NCBI RefSeq assembly: GCF_026241755.1
Contig: NZ_JAPJDA010000023.1
Location: 16,427-80,426, forward strand
Direction of reading: 5' to 3'
DNA from: Salinimicrobium profundisediminis
GTDB taxonomy: Bacteria; Bacteroidota; Bacteroidia; Flavobacteriales; Flavobacteriaceae
Length of the DNA stretch: 64,000 nt
Positions 52,381 to 61,583 of the stretch are shown here, one piece after another. Both the position numbers and the translations under genes were made by a program. Below the pieces are notes generated by a model. That model saw only the letters and a program-made list of their open reading frames with translations. It had not been told where the DNA came from and searched no databases. The first letter of the stretch is position 1. Each line of letters begins with the position of its first letter.

Positions 52381-52427
52381 AATTTTTATTAACCATTCTA
52401 ATTTTTATTAATCAAACACAATTTATT

Positions 52428-53819
52428 ATGAAAAATTTTAAAACTTCAATTGCCTGGCTGGCAATGTTGGCATTAGTTTTTACTTCCTGTAGTAAGGAAG
52501 AAGCAGGTGCTGTTTCAGATGATCCTGAAACGGTACAATTGACCTTTGGGGCCTTATTAAATTCCTTCAATCAACAAAACAGACAGTCTGAAGTTGAATG
52601 TAGAGATGGAATTGATCCTGCATATGTTGTTTTGGGAGGTACTACCTCTGAAGACGCTGAATGGGGTAGCTATGAACTATTCGAAGTAGGTTTAAAAAAC
52701 AACAATGGATCATGGGAAACTACATACTCTGAAGATTTAGCCCTTCCTGCCGGTACTTATTATTTGCAATATTTCGCCGTTTATGATTCTAATGACCAGG
52801 TGCTTTGGGTTGCACCACGTGAAGGAGGTGCCTTTGCCGATGAAGTTGGTGACGCACTTCCAATGGAAATTGAACTTGTGGCCGGAACAAAACCTTATAT
52901 TGATGTAGATGTTCTATGTTACTATGCAAGGGAAGAAGCGGCTTACGGTTATCCTTTCTTTGATTTTGACGTGATAGAAGTAGAAAACAGTTACTGTGTT
53001 TTCGTAAACTACTGTGATGATGAAACAGGAAGAGAATACCCGGCTTACTTTAGCATTGAAGTATTTACCGATGCTGCAATGACAGATGAAGTTACGCTTA
53101 GTGTAGATACTAATACAATTACCATGGAAGGTGCTTGGCCAGCTGCTTCTGTTCTATGTTTTGCATTGCCAGATCTTGGAGATGATACATATTACGCCAG
53201 AGTAACTGTTATGAATCATGATGATCTTGATTACACTGCAGATGCAACTGATTACTATGACTTTGAAATTACCCAGGGAAGTATAAATGCATTGGCAGAA
53301 CAAGTTCCTGCATACCACCACATAAGACTTAATTGTGATGAAGATCCAAACGGTGGAGGTGAAGACGAAGTGTGTGATATCGATGCAGCTTGCGAACTTG
53401 AAATTGACGGTGAGTTAGATGCCTTCTGTTACTTTACTGTACTTGAAGGAAGTGATGATAACTGGTTACGGATAGACGATGCTCAGGATCTGGAAGACCT
53501 GAACCTTTGGGTTGATTTTCCAATAGATGGTCTAATTGAAGTTGTTGATGTGTCTATAGTAATGGATAATGGAAATCTTTCTGTTAGTCTTGATACACCT
53601 TTTGCTGATCAAGATAGAATCACTGGTTACGCCATTGAAGTTAGACCTTCTGTTGAAGGGGGAGCTATGAATTCGACCTGTTGGGAATCTGAATGTGCCA
53701 ATGTGGTAGGTGAAGATCAATATGGGGAAGTGTCAGAATCTTTTGATGGTTTCGATTACTCTTATCCTTTCTATATTAAAATAGATGCGATTTTCTGTTC
53801 TATACCACTTGAGAACTAA
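52428..53819 (+). CDS. Lipoprotein paralog B, Cys-rich C-terminal domain
   Basis: 463 residues. Lipobox VFTSCSKEE. The shared N-terminal region (about 35-300) includes AYGYPFFDFDVIEVENSYC and SVLCFALPDLGDD. The C-terminal part (about 315-463) is different from A: it begins CDIDAACELEIDGELDAFC, has SLDTPFADQDRITGYAIEV and MNSTCWESECANVVGE. Gene C has the same type of end. The domain is unknown; the paired Cys suggest disulfides outside the cytoplasm. Confidence 0.85.
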   Translation: MKNFKTSIAWLAMLALVFTSCSKEEAGAVSDDPETVQLTFGALLNSFNQQNRQSEVECRDGIDPAYVVLGGTTSEDAEWGSYELFEVGLKNNNGSWETTYSEDLALPAGTYYLQYFAVYDSNDQVLWVAPREGGAFADEVGDALPMEIELVAGTKPYIDVDVLCYYAREEAAYGYPFFDFDVIEVENSYCVFVNYCDDETGREYPAYFSIEVFTDAAMTDEVTLSVDTNTITMEGAWPAASVLCFALPDLGDDTYYARVTVMNHDDLDYTADATDYYDFEITQGSINALAEQVPAYHHIRLNCDEDPNGGGEDEVCDIDAACELEIDGELDAFCYFTVLEGSDDNWLRIDDAQDLEDLNLWVDFPIDGLIEVVDVSIVMDNGNLSVSLDTPFADQDRITGYAIEVRPSVEGGAMNSTCWESECANVVGEDQYGEVSESFDGFDYSYPFYIKIDAIFCSIPLEN

Positions 53820-53832
53820 TATATGTTAGAGA

Positions 53833-53870
53833 TTAACCACCTGTTTAACAATAGGTGGTTAATTTTTTAC
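53833..53870 (+). terminator. Terminator after paralog B
   Basis: TTAACCACCT (53833-53842) pairs with AGGTGGTTAA (53853-53862), then TTTTTTACTC. Confidence 0.8.
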
Positions 53871-53981
53871 TCTTAAAAATGCCCACAGTGTAATCCTCTA
53901 TATGAACAGGGGAGAATCACTCAAAAAAGTCTTTTCTGAGACCAATTTTACCCATACTATCCTGCTTCTAAAAAAACTACT

Positions 53982-55373
53982 ATGAAAAATAAATTACATA
54001 AAGTCACCCTTTTATTTCTTCTTCTGGTTGTAGGTGCTTCCTGTTCTACAGAAGATCCACACCCAGTAAATGAAGATGAACAAAAGGTACAGTTAACTTT
54101 TAAGACTGTTCTTGCAGAAATGGATCAGCAACAAAAAGATCCGGTAGTCTGCAGCGATAATGATCCCGGCTACGTGATGATAGGAATCACAGATGCCATG
54201 GGCAATTACATTGGAGAAGATGGGGGAAGTACCGAAATGAATCTTATAAGGGTTGAATTAAAATATAATAGCAGCCTTGATACATGGGAAACTTTATATT
54301 CTGAAGAATTGGCATTACCTCCTGGAGATTACAATCTGCAACATTTTATTGTTTATGATACTAATGACAATGTTCTATGGGTAGCGCCCAGATTAGAAGG
54401 AACTTTTTCTGAATATGTAGATAATCCTCTGCCACAGGAAATCGAACTTATTTCTGGTACCAAACCTTATATCAGTTTGGAAGTTTTATGTTTCTATGCT
54501 CGAAATGAAGAAGCCTACGGCTATCCATTTTTTGATTTTGATCTTATTGAAGTAGAAAATAGTTACTGTGTATTTATAAACTATTGTGACGATGCAACTG
54601 GAAGAGAGTATCCTGCTTATTTTTCTCTGGAAGTTTGGACCGATTCTTATGACGGAACTCCTTACCCATTAAGCAATAATACAAATACCATTACTATGGA
54701 AGGGGAGTGGCCATCTGCTTCGGTGTTGTGTGTTGCTCTTCCCGATCTTGGAGACCAAACTTTCTATGCTCGTGTAACTGTTTTAAATCATGACGACCTG
54801 GATTACACTGCAGATGCGTCTGATACTTTTCAATTTGAAATTACACAGGCCAGTATTGAGGCTCAGGAGATTTTTATACCTGCATATCATCATGTAAGGA
54901 TTAACTGTGACAATAATAATAATCCGGGAGATCCAACTTGTGATACAGATGTACGTTGTAAGTTAAATTTGAGAAATGAACTCTCTCCTAATTGCGAGTT
55001 CACTCTGCTTGAAGGTGCTAATCCTGAAGGTTGGGTTCAAATCAACAGTGATGAAGATTTGCAACTCTTAGCCGATCTAGGTTCGGAAGAACTTACAGCT
55101 TTAGGTACAGCCAATATTTCTTTGATAAATAATGAAGTACAAATAATCCTTGATACACCATTTGACGACAGCGACCGTATTGCAGCTTATGCAATTGAGG
55201 TGCGGCCGGCAAGCGGTGGAACGATGAGTACTACTTGTTGGGAAAATTATTGTGCTAATATAGAGGGAGAAGATGGTGCTATTGCCAATACTTTTAATGG
55301 CTTTACTTATAATTATCCATTTTACGTGAGAATAGAAACCATTAACTGCTTTAATGTGAACCTTCTGGATTAA
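53982..55373 (+). CDS. Lipoprotein paralog C, same C-terminal type as B
   Basis: 463 residues. A lipobox Cys sits at VVGASC (near 21), but the start of the signal differs from A, B and D and the leader is not shared, so it is the most diverged member. The shared middle is present (AYGYPFFDFDLIEVENSYC, SVLCVALPDLGDQ). The end (about 320-463) matches B: CDTDVRCKLNLRNELSPNC, ILDTPFDDSDRIAAYAIEV, MSTTCWENYCANIEGE. Followed by a complex hairpin and a long gap. Confidence 0.85.
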   Translation: MKNKLHKVTLLFLLLVVGASCSTEDPHPVNEDEQKVQLTFKTVLAEMDQQQKDPVVCSDNDPGYVMIGITDAMGNYIGEDGGSTEMNLIRVELKYNSSLDTWETLYSEELALPPGDYNLQHFIVYDTNDNVLWVAPRLEGTFSEYVDNPLPQEIELISGTKPYISLEVLCFYARNEEAYGYPFFDFDLIEVENSYCVFINYCDDATGREYPAYFSLEVWTDSYDGTPYPLSNNTNTITMEGEWPSASVLCVALPDLGDQTFYARVTVLNHDDLDYTADASDTFQFEITQASIEAQEIFIPAYHHVRINCDNNNNPGDPTCDTDVRCKLNLRNELSPNCEFTLLEGANPEGWVQINSDEDLQLLADLGSEELTALGTANISLINNEVQIILDTPFDDSDRIAAYAIEVRPASGGTMSTTCWENYCANIEGEDGAIANTFNGFTYNYPFYVRIETINCFNVNLLD

Positions 55374-55399
55374 TTTATAATCTATCTGGAAGTAACAAG

Positions 55400-55508
55400 A
55401 GGCTGTTTTAAAAGCGATTAACCGTTTGTTCTGATTTAATTCAGAATTCGAGAACCAGGAGAAGGTATATCGGAACGGGAATAAGCTTTTAAAGCAGCCT
55501 TATTTTTT
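55400..55508 (+). ncRNA. Possible structured RNA or long-loop terminator after paralog C
   Basis: Outer arms AGGCTGTTTTAAAAGC (55400-55415) and GCTTTTAAAGCAGCCT (55485-55500) pair with one mismatch and lead into TATTTTTTGG, as in a terminator. Inside lie CCGTT/AACGG arms (about 55422-55426 and 55474-55478) and a palindrome TTCTGATTTAATTCAGAA (about 55430-55447). The nested stems suggest a folded RNA of about 105 bases, not a simple terminator. A small RNA and a terminator with a large loop cannot be told apart here. Confidence 0.5.
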
Positions 55509-56219
55509 GGTTACTATTGAGATTTACAATATATCTTTATACAAAGGCTTATATAAGAATTTATTAAACCTGCTCCAGGTAACTATTTATTTGTTTGATT
55601 TCACAATAAGAGAGTCCTCAAATGACATTTTTGACCCTCCTTTATCTTCAGGATTACTCTATTGACCAAAAATCCGGTTAGAGTATCTGGGAAATATATC
55701 CTTCTAACCAGGTAATTGGAATATATTTCAGAAATTAGAAACCCTTAATTTGCTGCAATCCCCTACAAAATTTTTGTTCTCTTCGCAGTTTTCTTCATAA
55801 TCCCTACAAAACATTTGTAGCCTTTTAGCATTTTCTTCACTAAATTTCAATATTATTTATAATGAATATATTGATTTTCAGTATGTTAAATTTTATTAAA
55901 CACTTCTTAATGAAATTATAATTTATAATTTTGCTCATGTTAAATTTTTTTATATGTGCAACCTTTTAAAATCAAATTTCACGAAACAGAAAGCTCAATT
56001 CAATCTCCGACTCCGACGTATTTTTTTGTTAAAGAAGTATTAAATTATTTTTTGGCACAATTATTACAACTCTTGATGCAAGTGAAGAATATTAAGATTC
56101 TTTTTTGTTTTTAAAATGCTTTTAATTAACTAAAAATGAACGTCATTAAAAAATCAGTTAAAACAATTGGTCCTGTAAATCCCAAATCTACAGCACCTAA
56201 AAATCACGAAACCCTACTT
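55509..56219. other. Long AT-rich region before the astacin gene
   Basis: 711 bases with no credible gene. It contains the recurrent AAATGACATTT palindrome near 55620-55630, the 42-base tandem repeat at 55757-55840, and AT-rich promoter-like sequence toward 56090. The in-frame stretch 56136-56219 ahead of the chosen ATG is not a recognisable protein. Confidence 0.5.
55757..55840 (+). repeat. Two 42-base imperfect direct repeats with a CTACAAA palindrome
   Basis: Copy one (55757-55798) and copy two (55799-55840) both run AATCCC...CTACAAAA...TTTTCTTCA. Copy two contains CTACAAA-ACA-TTTGTAG (55804-55820), a perfect inverted repeat; copy one has only part of it. Operator-like, about 400 bases before the astacin ATG and 430 after paralog C's stop. 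Confidence 0.55.
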
Positions 56220-57287
56220 ATGAAAAATTTGAAATTCGCTGTATTACTACCAGCATTAGCCTCCCTAATTTCCTGTAGTAAAGATAACCCAGAAGAACTT
56301 GACAATGTTGGAAGTACTGATCTCACCGAGAGTCAAGAAATCATGACGGAATTTGCTAATCCTAATCCCGGCGCTTCAACAGATGTTTATTATGCAGGGC
56401 AAAAATTTGCCGTTGAACATTTCAATGGAGATTATATCTATGAAGGAGATATCCTTTTACCCCCGTCTTTAATAAGCCACCAGGAAGTGAAGGTGGTTTT
56501 TGAAGAAGGTGAAGTTGTTCCGGAAACAAAAAGTGTGGGGCGTACCTCGGGCAGATGGCCAAATAATACTGTTTACTATGCTATAGAGAGTTCACTCGAT
56601 AATAAAAACCGTGTTTATGATGCTATAAAGCACTGGGAAGCCAATACTAATATTGACTTTGTCGAGAGAACTACCCAATCTAATTATATTAATTTCGTAA
56701 CCGGTTCTGGTTGTTCATCTTACGTGGGTATGATAGGGGGTAGACAAAATATTACTTTGTCTACAGCTTGCTCAACCGGAAATACAATTCACGAGATTGG
56801 TCATGCCATAGGGCTTTGGCACGAACAGAGTCGCGTAGATAGGAATAGCTATATTACAGTGCATTACGACAATATTCAAAGCGGAAGAGAATATAATTTT
56901 CAGACTTACGCTGAGCAAGGTATGGATGGAGATGAGTTCACCGGTGCTCTTGATTTTGGTTCTATTATGATGTATGGTCCATATTCTTTTTCAAGTAATG
57001 GAAAACCTACTATTACAACTAAAAGCGGTAACACTTATAATGTACAAAGATCTGCTTTGTCTTCAGGTGATAAGACGGGTATAAATAATATGTATCCTTA
57101 TACATCTACATCTGGTAAAGAAGAAACTACCGGTGGTACCAAAGAAGAGACTTATGTTAATGGTGAATATTACACTGTTTACGGGGTCTATCTTCTTAGA
57201 AAAAATGACACTTGGTTTTACTATTCCAGAATCTATGGATGGAAAGAAGTATTTTCAAGAGGAGGATACTGGTACTATAAATCATAA
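56220..57287 (+). CDS. Astacin-like (M12A) metalloprotease lipoprotein
   Basis: 355 residues. Start taken at the ATG 56220, which gives a lipoprotein signal with lipobox LISCSKD near 19; the upstream in-frame ATG at 56136 would add 28 residues with no signal character. The zinc motif HEIGHAIGLWHEQSR near 191-205 and Met-turn SIMMYGPYSFS near 248 are the astacin pattern. The tail (about 300-355) is rich in Tyr and Trp (WFYYSRIYGWKEVF, YWYYKS) and may bind a surface polymer. Likely an envelope protease. Sits within the paralog cluster. Confidence 0.9.
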   Translation: MKNLKFAVLLPALASLISCSKDNPEELDNVGSTDLTESQEIMTEFANPNPGASTDVYYAGQKFAVEHFNGDYIYEGDILLPPSLISHQEVKVVFEEGEVVPETKSVGRTSGRWPNNTVYYAIESSLDNKNRVYDAIKHWEANTNIDFVERTTQSNYINFVTGSGCSSYVGMIGGRQNITLSTACSTGNTIHEIGHAIGLWHEQSRVDRNSYITVHYDNIQSGREYNFQTYAEQGMDGDEFTGALDFGSIMMYGPYSFSSNGKPTITTKSGNTYNVQRSALSSGDKTGINNMYPYTSTSGKEETTGGTKEETYVNGEYYTVYGVYLLRKNDTWFYYSRIYGWKEVFSRGGYWYYKS

Positions 57288-57308
57288 ACTCCAATAAATA
57301 GAATTTAA

Positions 57309-57336
57309 AACCCGGCTAATCAGCCGGGTTTTTTTA
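57309..57336 (+). terminator. Terminator after the astacin gene
   Basis: AACCCGGCT (57309-57317) pairs with AGCCGGGTT (57322-57330), then TTTTT. Confidence 0.85.
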
Positions 57337-57789
57337 TGTTATTCGTTTCCAGGGAAGTTAGAACGGTTTAGACCTATAAAAGTGGCTGTAGATTTTTTCC
57401 ACATATTTTTTTAATAAGTGTAGAAAAATTCTACTTATCAGGACTGTCTTTTTTATTCTTCTTCAAAAGAACAGGATTAAGTTTTAAAAATTACAAGAAG
57501 TAGGGTTTACCCTTATTCTTTTGATTATCATATATTTATATATTTACATTGTTAGTTGCTAATCCCTCAGGCAACTGTATTTCCTCCACATTCCTCCATA
57601 GTTGAATAGTTAATTGTACCCTAACCTTCAGTTGATATGGATTGTAATATATACATCAGAATTAAAGATAATTTTCTCTTCTCAATAGATCGGGTACGTC
57701 CCTACATTTCTTTTCGTACCGGAGTTCCTCCCTGAAGGCATAACCAGCAGTAATTAAATTTATTTATTAACCAATACCACTATATTATT
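57337..57789. other. AT-rich region before paralog D
   Basis: 453 bases without a credible ORF. The last 40 bases resemble the leader of paralogs A and B (TTATTAACCA then a T/A-rich stretch). No clear TAnnTTTG element was found. Confidence 0.5.
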
Positions 57790-59310
57790 ATGAGAAATTT
57801 TAAACTTTCAGTTGCCTGTGTGGCAATTTTCGCAATGATTTTTACCTCCTGTTCAAAAGATGAAGCAGAGGTGTCTTCTACAGATCTAGAAACAGTTCAA
57901 TTAACATTCAGGTCCTTACTTAACTCTTTTAATCAACAGAATAAGCAATCTGATATGGAGTGTAGAGAAGTTGAACCTGCGTACGTGATGCTCGGCTGGT
58001 CAACTGCTGAAGATGCAGAAGAAAGCGATTACGATTTAGTTGAAGTAGGGCTCGTGAATAATGGAGGCTCATGGGAGACTACCTACTCTGAAGAGTTGGC
58101 TGTACCTGCAGGCACTTATTATTTACAACATTTTGCGGTATATGATGCCGGTGACCAGGTTCTTTGGGTCGCCCCACGGGAAGGCGGAGCTTTTGAACCC
58201 GAAGTGAGTGATGCTCTTCCAATGACCATTGAATTGGCAACAGGTACAAAACCTTACATTGATGTAGATGTTCTCTGCTATTATGCCAGGGAAGAAGCAG
58301 CTTATGGTTATCCTTTCTTTGATTTTGACGTTATTGAAGTTGAAAACAGCTACTGTGTATTCATTAACTATTGTGATGATGAAACAGGAAGAGAATATCC
58401 TGCTTACTTCAATATTGACGTATATTCAGATGAGGCAATGACTGAAGAGGTGGTACTAAATAATGATACCAACTCGATTACTATGGCAGGGGAATGGCCT
58501 TCAGCTTCTGTTCTTTGTTTTGCATTGCCAGACCTTGGTGATGAAACTTATTATGCGAGGGTAACAGTAATGGATCATGAAGATCTTGATTATACTGCAG
58601 ATGCAGGAGATTACTATGATTTCGAAATTACCCAGGCGAGTATCACCGCATTAGAATCACAAGAACCCGGTTACCATCACATAAGGATAGGATGTAATTC
58701 CACTCCTGAAATTAATGCCGATACCAATATCTATATTTATTTCGATTCTTCTGGATCTATGAACACTACTTTATATCCGTTGCAAGAAATGAGAAATACG
58801 CTTCTTAGAGCTGCTTTAATTGGATTGTATAATAATGATGATGCACTTTACGACGAAAAAGTACAGGTAATTTCTGATCCTAGTGAAAGAACAATGCATT
58901 TCCTCAACTTGAGAGGGGAATCTCCCAGCGGGAATTCAATCGCTTTAATTTTTCAGGATGAGGCTGTTTACAGTTATACAGATTGGGTGACTACATGGGG
59001 TGAAAACTCAACACGTACAGCGACTTACGATGCAGATATTACTGCCTTAAGAGGTAGATTGGCAACCTGGCCTTCCAATTCCTATAATGGTATTATATTC
59101 CAGGTAGCAACACCAAATTCACCTGATGCAGAGAATTTTGCGAAATTCGTTTCTTATGTAGAGAATGGAACCGGAAACTACGCAGGAGCCTATGGCCTTT
59201 CTGATAAATCTGAAATTGGCTATGTTTATGATGTAAACCCCGGAGATTCTCCAGCATACTATGAAGGTCTGATTGTTTCAGCACTTCAAAGCCTTGGGTA
59301 TAGTCTTTAA
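57790..59310 (+). CDS. Lipoprotein paralog D, C-terminus with vWA-like domain
   Basis: 506 residues. Lipobox MIFTSCSKDE. The shared N-terminal region (about 35-305) again has AYGYPFFDFDVIEVENSYC, NYCDDETGREYPAYF and SVLCFALPDLGDE. From about 310 there is a vWA-like domain: NIYIYFDSSGSMNTT with the DxSxS metal site, then further alpha/beta segments. It would present an adhesion-type domain on a lipid anchor. Third kind of C-terminus in this family within 9 kb. Ends in a terminator. Confidence 0.87.
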   Translation: MRNFKLSVACVAIFAMIFTSCSKDEAEVSSTDLETVQLTFRSLLNSFNQQNKQSDMECREVEPAYVMLGWSTAEDAEESDYDLVEVGLVNNGGSWETTYSEELAVPAGTYYLQHFAVYDAGDQVLWVAPREGGAFEPEVSDALPMTIELATGTKPYIDVDVLCYYAREEAAYGYPFFDFDVIEVENSYCVFINYCDDETGREYPAYFNIDVYSDEAMTEEVVLNNDTNSITMAGEWPSASVLCFALPDLGDETYYARVTVMDHEDLDYTADAGDYYDFEITQASITALESQEPGYHHIRIGCNSTPEINADTNIYIYFDSSGSMNTTLYPLQEMRNTLLRAALIGLYNNDDALYDEKVQVISDPSERTMHFLNLRGESPSGNSIALIFQDEAVYSYTDWVTTWGENSTRTATYDADITALRGRLATWPSNSYNGIIFQVATPNSPDAENFAKFVSYVENGTGNYAGAYGLSDKSEIGYVYDVNPGDSPAYYEGLIVSALQSLGYSL

Positions 59311-59329
59311 AACAAGATGATTTATTAAT

Positions 59330-59358
59330 AAAAGCCGCTTTTATAGCGGCTTTTCTCA
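59330..59358 (+). terminator. Terminator after paralog D
   Basis: AAAAGCCGCT (59330-59339) pairs with AGCGGCTTTT (59345-59354) and runs into TCTCAG. Confidence 0.8.
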
Positions 59359-59459
59359 GTTTATAGAAAAATAAATTTCTTAATGTAATCTACTTTTGCT
59401 GATGGAGCTTGTGTGGCCTAGACACTGAAGAAAGTATCTAAAATGCTATTTTTCAGCTT

Positions 59460-60044
59460 TTACAGACTGGCTATTTTAGCTTCAGAAAATTTTTGAAGCT
59501 CAGGAAAAAATTCTTGAAAGTCGTTAGAGAAATCATGGTAATGTTCCTTTAAATCGTTCACTGCTTTATCCATTTGAACGATATTTTTTGTCCTAATGTT
59601 CATTTGGTAAAGGATTCTTGCTATCCCATCAATACTGGCATAACTTAAAAGCCAATTTTCTGAAACCATGTAAGGGAGGAAGTTTTGAATAGGAGCCGGT
59701 AGTAAATCAAATCTCTGCTGCAGGAGCTTATAAAAATTAGACACAAAGTTTTCCAGAGGAACCGAAGAATAATCTTCCCAGCGGGATGCGAGAAAGTGAT
59801 CGTAAAATATATCTACAATTACTCCGCTATAATGACTGTAATTCTTGTGTAGTTTTGCAGTACTTCTTTTTACGATGGGATGAGAATCGGTGTACGAATC
59901 AATTTCCCGGTGAAGGAGGATACCTTTTTGAACTCCATGCGGGTACCGAAGGTACTTTTTTCCTTTAATAGAATCGGCTATAAAGTTTCCCAGGATGAGA
60001 TCTTCATTATCTCCCGAGAGGTATATATGGGCAAGAAAATTCAT
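59460..60044 (-). CDS. acpH: ACP phosphodiesterase-like protein
   Basis: 194 residues. MNFLAHIYLSGDNEDLILGN, then HREIDSYTDSHP and DIFYDHFLASRWEDYS, the AcpH-type His/Asp pattern of the HD-like family. Such enzymes remove the phosphopantetheine of acyl carrier protein. Single gene divergent from the glmM-type gene. Confidence 0.88.
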   Translation of the reverse strand: MNFLAHIYLSGDNEDLILGNFIADSIKGKKYLRYPHGVQKGILLHREIDSYTDSHPIVKRSTAKLHKNYSHYSGVIVDIFYDHFLASRWEDYSSVPLENFVSNFYKLLQQRFDLLPAPIQNFLPYMVSENWLLSYASIDGIARILYQMNIRTKNIVQMDKAVNDLKEHYHDFSNDFQEFFPELQKFSEAKIASL

Positions 60045-60087
60045 TCGGGCTAAGGTAATTAATCTTGATGTTTAAATTTTGTTAAGG

Positions 60088-60119
60088 TTTGGGAAGGCTT
60101 CAGAAGGAGAGTATCTTTG
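60088..60119 (+). promoter_or_regulatory. Promoter of the phosphoglucosamine-mutase-like gene
   Basis: TTTG (60088-60091), exactly 20 bases, then TATCTTTG (60112-60119). The best match in the window to the Bacteroidota -33/-7 consensus. A leader of about 70 bases would hold an AAAATGACATTTT palindrome. Confidence 0.75.
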
Positions 60120-60157
60120 TACGGCATTTTATAACTTCCGCAGAAAAAGAGGTGAAG

Positions 60158-60170
60158 AAAATGACATTTT
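60158..60170. repeat. AAAATGACATTTT palindrome in the leader
   Basis: The 13-base AAAATGACATTTT, same motif as the centres of the hairpins at 7389 and 10076. It lies in the predicted 5' leader of the gene at 60195. Confidence 0.6.
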
Positions 60171-60194
60171 TGACAACCATTTGAAAATATATTT

Positions 60195-61583
60195 ATGACT
60201 TTAATAAAATCTATATCTGGAATTCGGGGAACTATTGGGGGTAAACCTTCAGAAAATTTAACGCCTATTGATGCGGTAAAGTTTGCTGCTGCTTATGGTA
60301 GCTGGCTTAAACAAAGGCATCAGGACAAAAATACTACGGTGGTAGTGGGACGTGACGCGAGAATTTCGGGCCCTATGATTCAGCAACTTGTAATGAATAC
60401 ACTCACGGGGCTTGGTATTGATGTTATTGATCTTGACCTTTCTACCACTCCTACTGTAGAGATTGCAGTTCCTTTAGAAAAGGCAAATGGTGGCATTATA
60501 CTTACTGCCAGCCATAACCCCAAACAATGGAACGCCTTAAAATTGCTTAATGAGAAAGGAGAATTTTTAAGTGGAGACGACGGTGCTGAAATTCTTGAAA
60601 TTGCTGAAAAAGCTGATTTTTCTTTTGCTGAAGTCGATGAGCTCGGCAAAATAACCAGGGTAGACCATTACATTGATACTCATATTGAAGAGGTGGTAAT
60701 GCTCCCATTGGTTAATGCTAAGAAAATTGCCGAAGCAGGATTCACTGTTGCCGTTGATGCAGTGAATTCTACAGGAGGAATTGCCATTCCTAAACTTTTG
60801 AAGAGGTTGGGAGTAGAGGTAGTTGAACTTTACTGTGAGCCCACGGGAGATTTTCCGCATAACCCCGAACCTTTAAAAGAACATCTTTCAGAAATATGTG
60901 ATCTAGTAAAAAAGAGCAAGGCAGATCTGGGAATTGTTGTTGATCCCGATGTTGACAGGCTGGCATTTATTACAGAGGAAGGTGAGATGTTTGGGGAAGA
61001 GTACACCCTGGTAGCTTGTGCCGATTATGTTTTGAGTAAAACCCCGGGAAATACGGTGAGTAACCTATCTTCATCACGTGCCCTGCGCGATGTTACCCAA
61101 AAGCATGGAGGTAATTACGAAGCCAGCGCAGTGGGGGAAGTAAATGTGGTGGAGTTAATGAAGCAGAACGATGCTGTTATTGGAGGTGAAGGTAACGGCG
61201 GAATTATTTATCCTGAATTGCACTACGGAAGGGACAGCCTTGTAGGTGTTGGTCTCTTTCTAACTTTTTTGGCCGAAAAGAAAATGAAGGTTTCAGAAAT
61301 ACGAAACTCGTATCCTTCGTATTTTATGAGCAAAAATAAAATAGCGCTCACGCCTGAACTTGATGTAGACAACATTCTTAAGCTGGTAGCCCAAAAATAC
61401 TCTGCTGAACAGGTAAGTACAGTAGACGGTGTAAAAATAGATTTTTCTGAACATTGGGTGCATTTGAGAAAATCAAATACAGAACCCATCATCAGGATAT
61501 ATACTGAAGCTAAAACTCAGGAAAAAGCCGATGAGGTGGCTGAAGAAATGATTGCTGAGATAAAGAAAATTGCTAATCTTTAA
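60195..61583 (+). CDS. glmM: Phosphoglucosamine mutase-like phosphohexomutase
   Basis: 462 residues. Active-site TASHNPKQWN near 103-106 with the phospho-Ser, metal loop DPDVDRL near 251, and sugar loop GEGNGGIIYP near 333. Interconverts glucosamine-6-phosphate and -1-phosphate for cell-wall precursors, or a mannose equivalent. Its end overlaps the convergent acyltransferase gene by 11 bases. Confidence 0.93.
   Translation: MTLIKSISGIRGTIGGKPSENLTPIDAVKFAAAYGSWLKQRHQDKNTTVVVGRDARISGPMIQQLVMNTLTGLGIDVIDLDLSTTPTVEIAVPLEKANGGIILTASHNPKQWNALKLLNEKGEFLSGDDGAEILEIAEKADFSFAEVDELGKITRVDHYIDTHIEEVVMLPLVNAKKIAEAGFTVAVDAVNSTGGIAIPKLLKRLGVEVVELYCEPTGDFPHNPEPLKEHLSEICDLVKKSKADLGIVVDPDVDRLAFITEEGEMFGEEYTLVACADYVLSKTPGNTVSNLSSSRALRDVTQKHGGNYEASAVGEVNVVELMKQNDAVIGGEGNGGIIYPELHYGRDSLVGVGLFLTFLAEKKMKVSEIRNSYPSYFMSKNKIALTPELDVDNILKLVAQKYSAEQVSTVDGVKIDFSEHWVHLRKSNTEPIIRIYTEAKTQEKADEVAEEMIAEIKKIANL

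Noticed and set aside
55619..55632. Terminator at the AAATGACATTT site before the astacin gene
   Set aside because: The arms are short and the T run is interrupted; it is better counted with the dispersed palindromes.
50779..59310. Integron-like cassette array or phase-variation locus as the cause of the swapped C-termini
   Set aside because: No integrase, invertase, attC-like repeats or inverted repeats of the right type are visible between the genes; each gene is complete with its own lipobox and mostly its own terminator.
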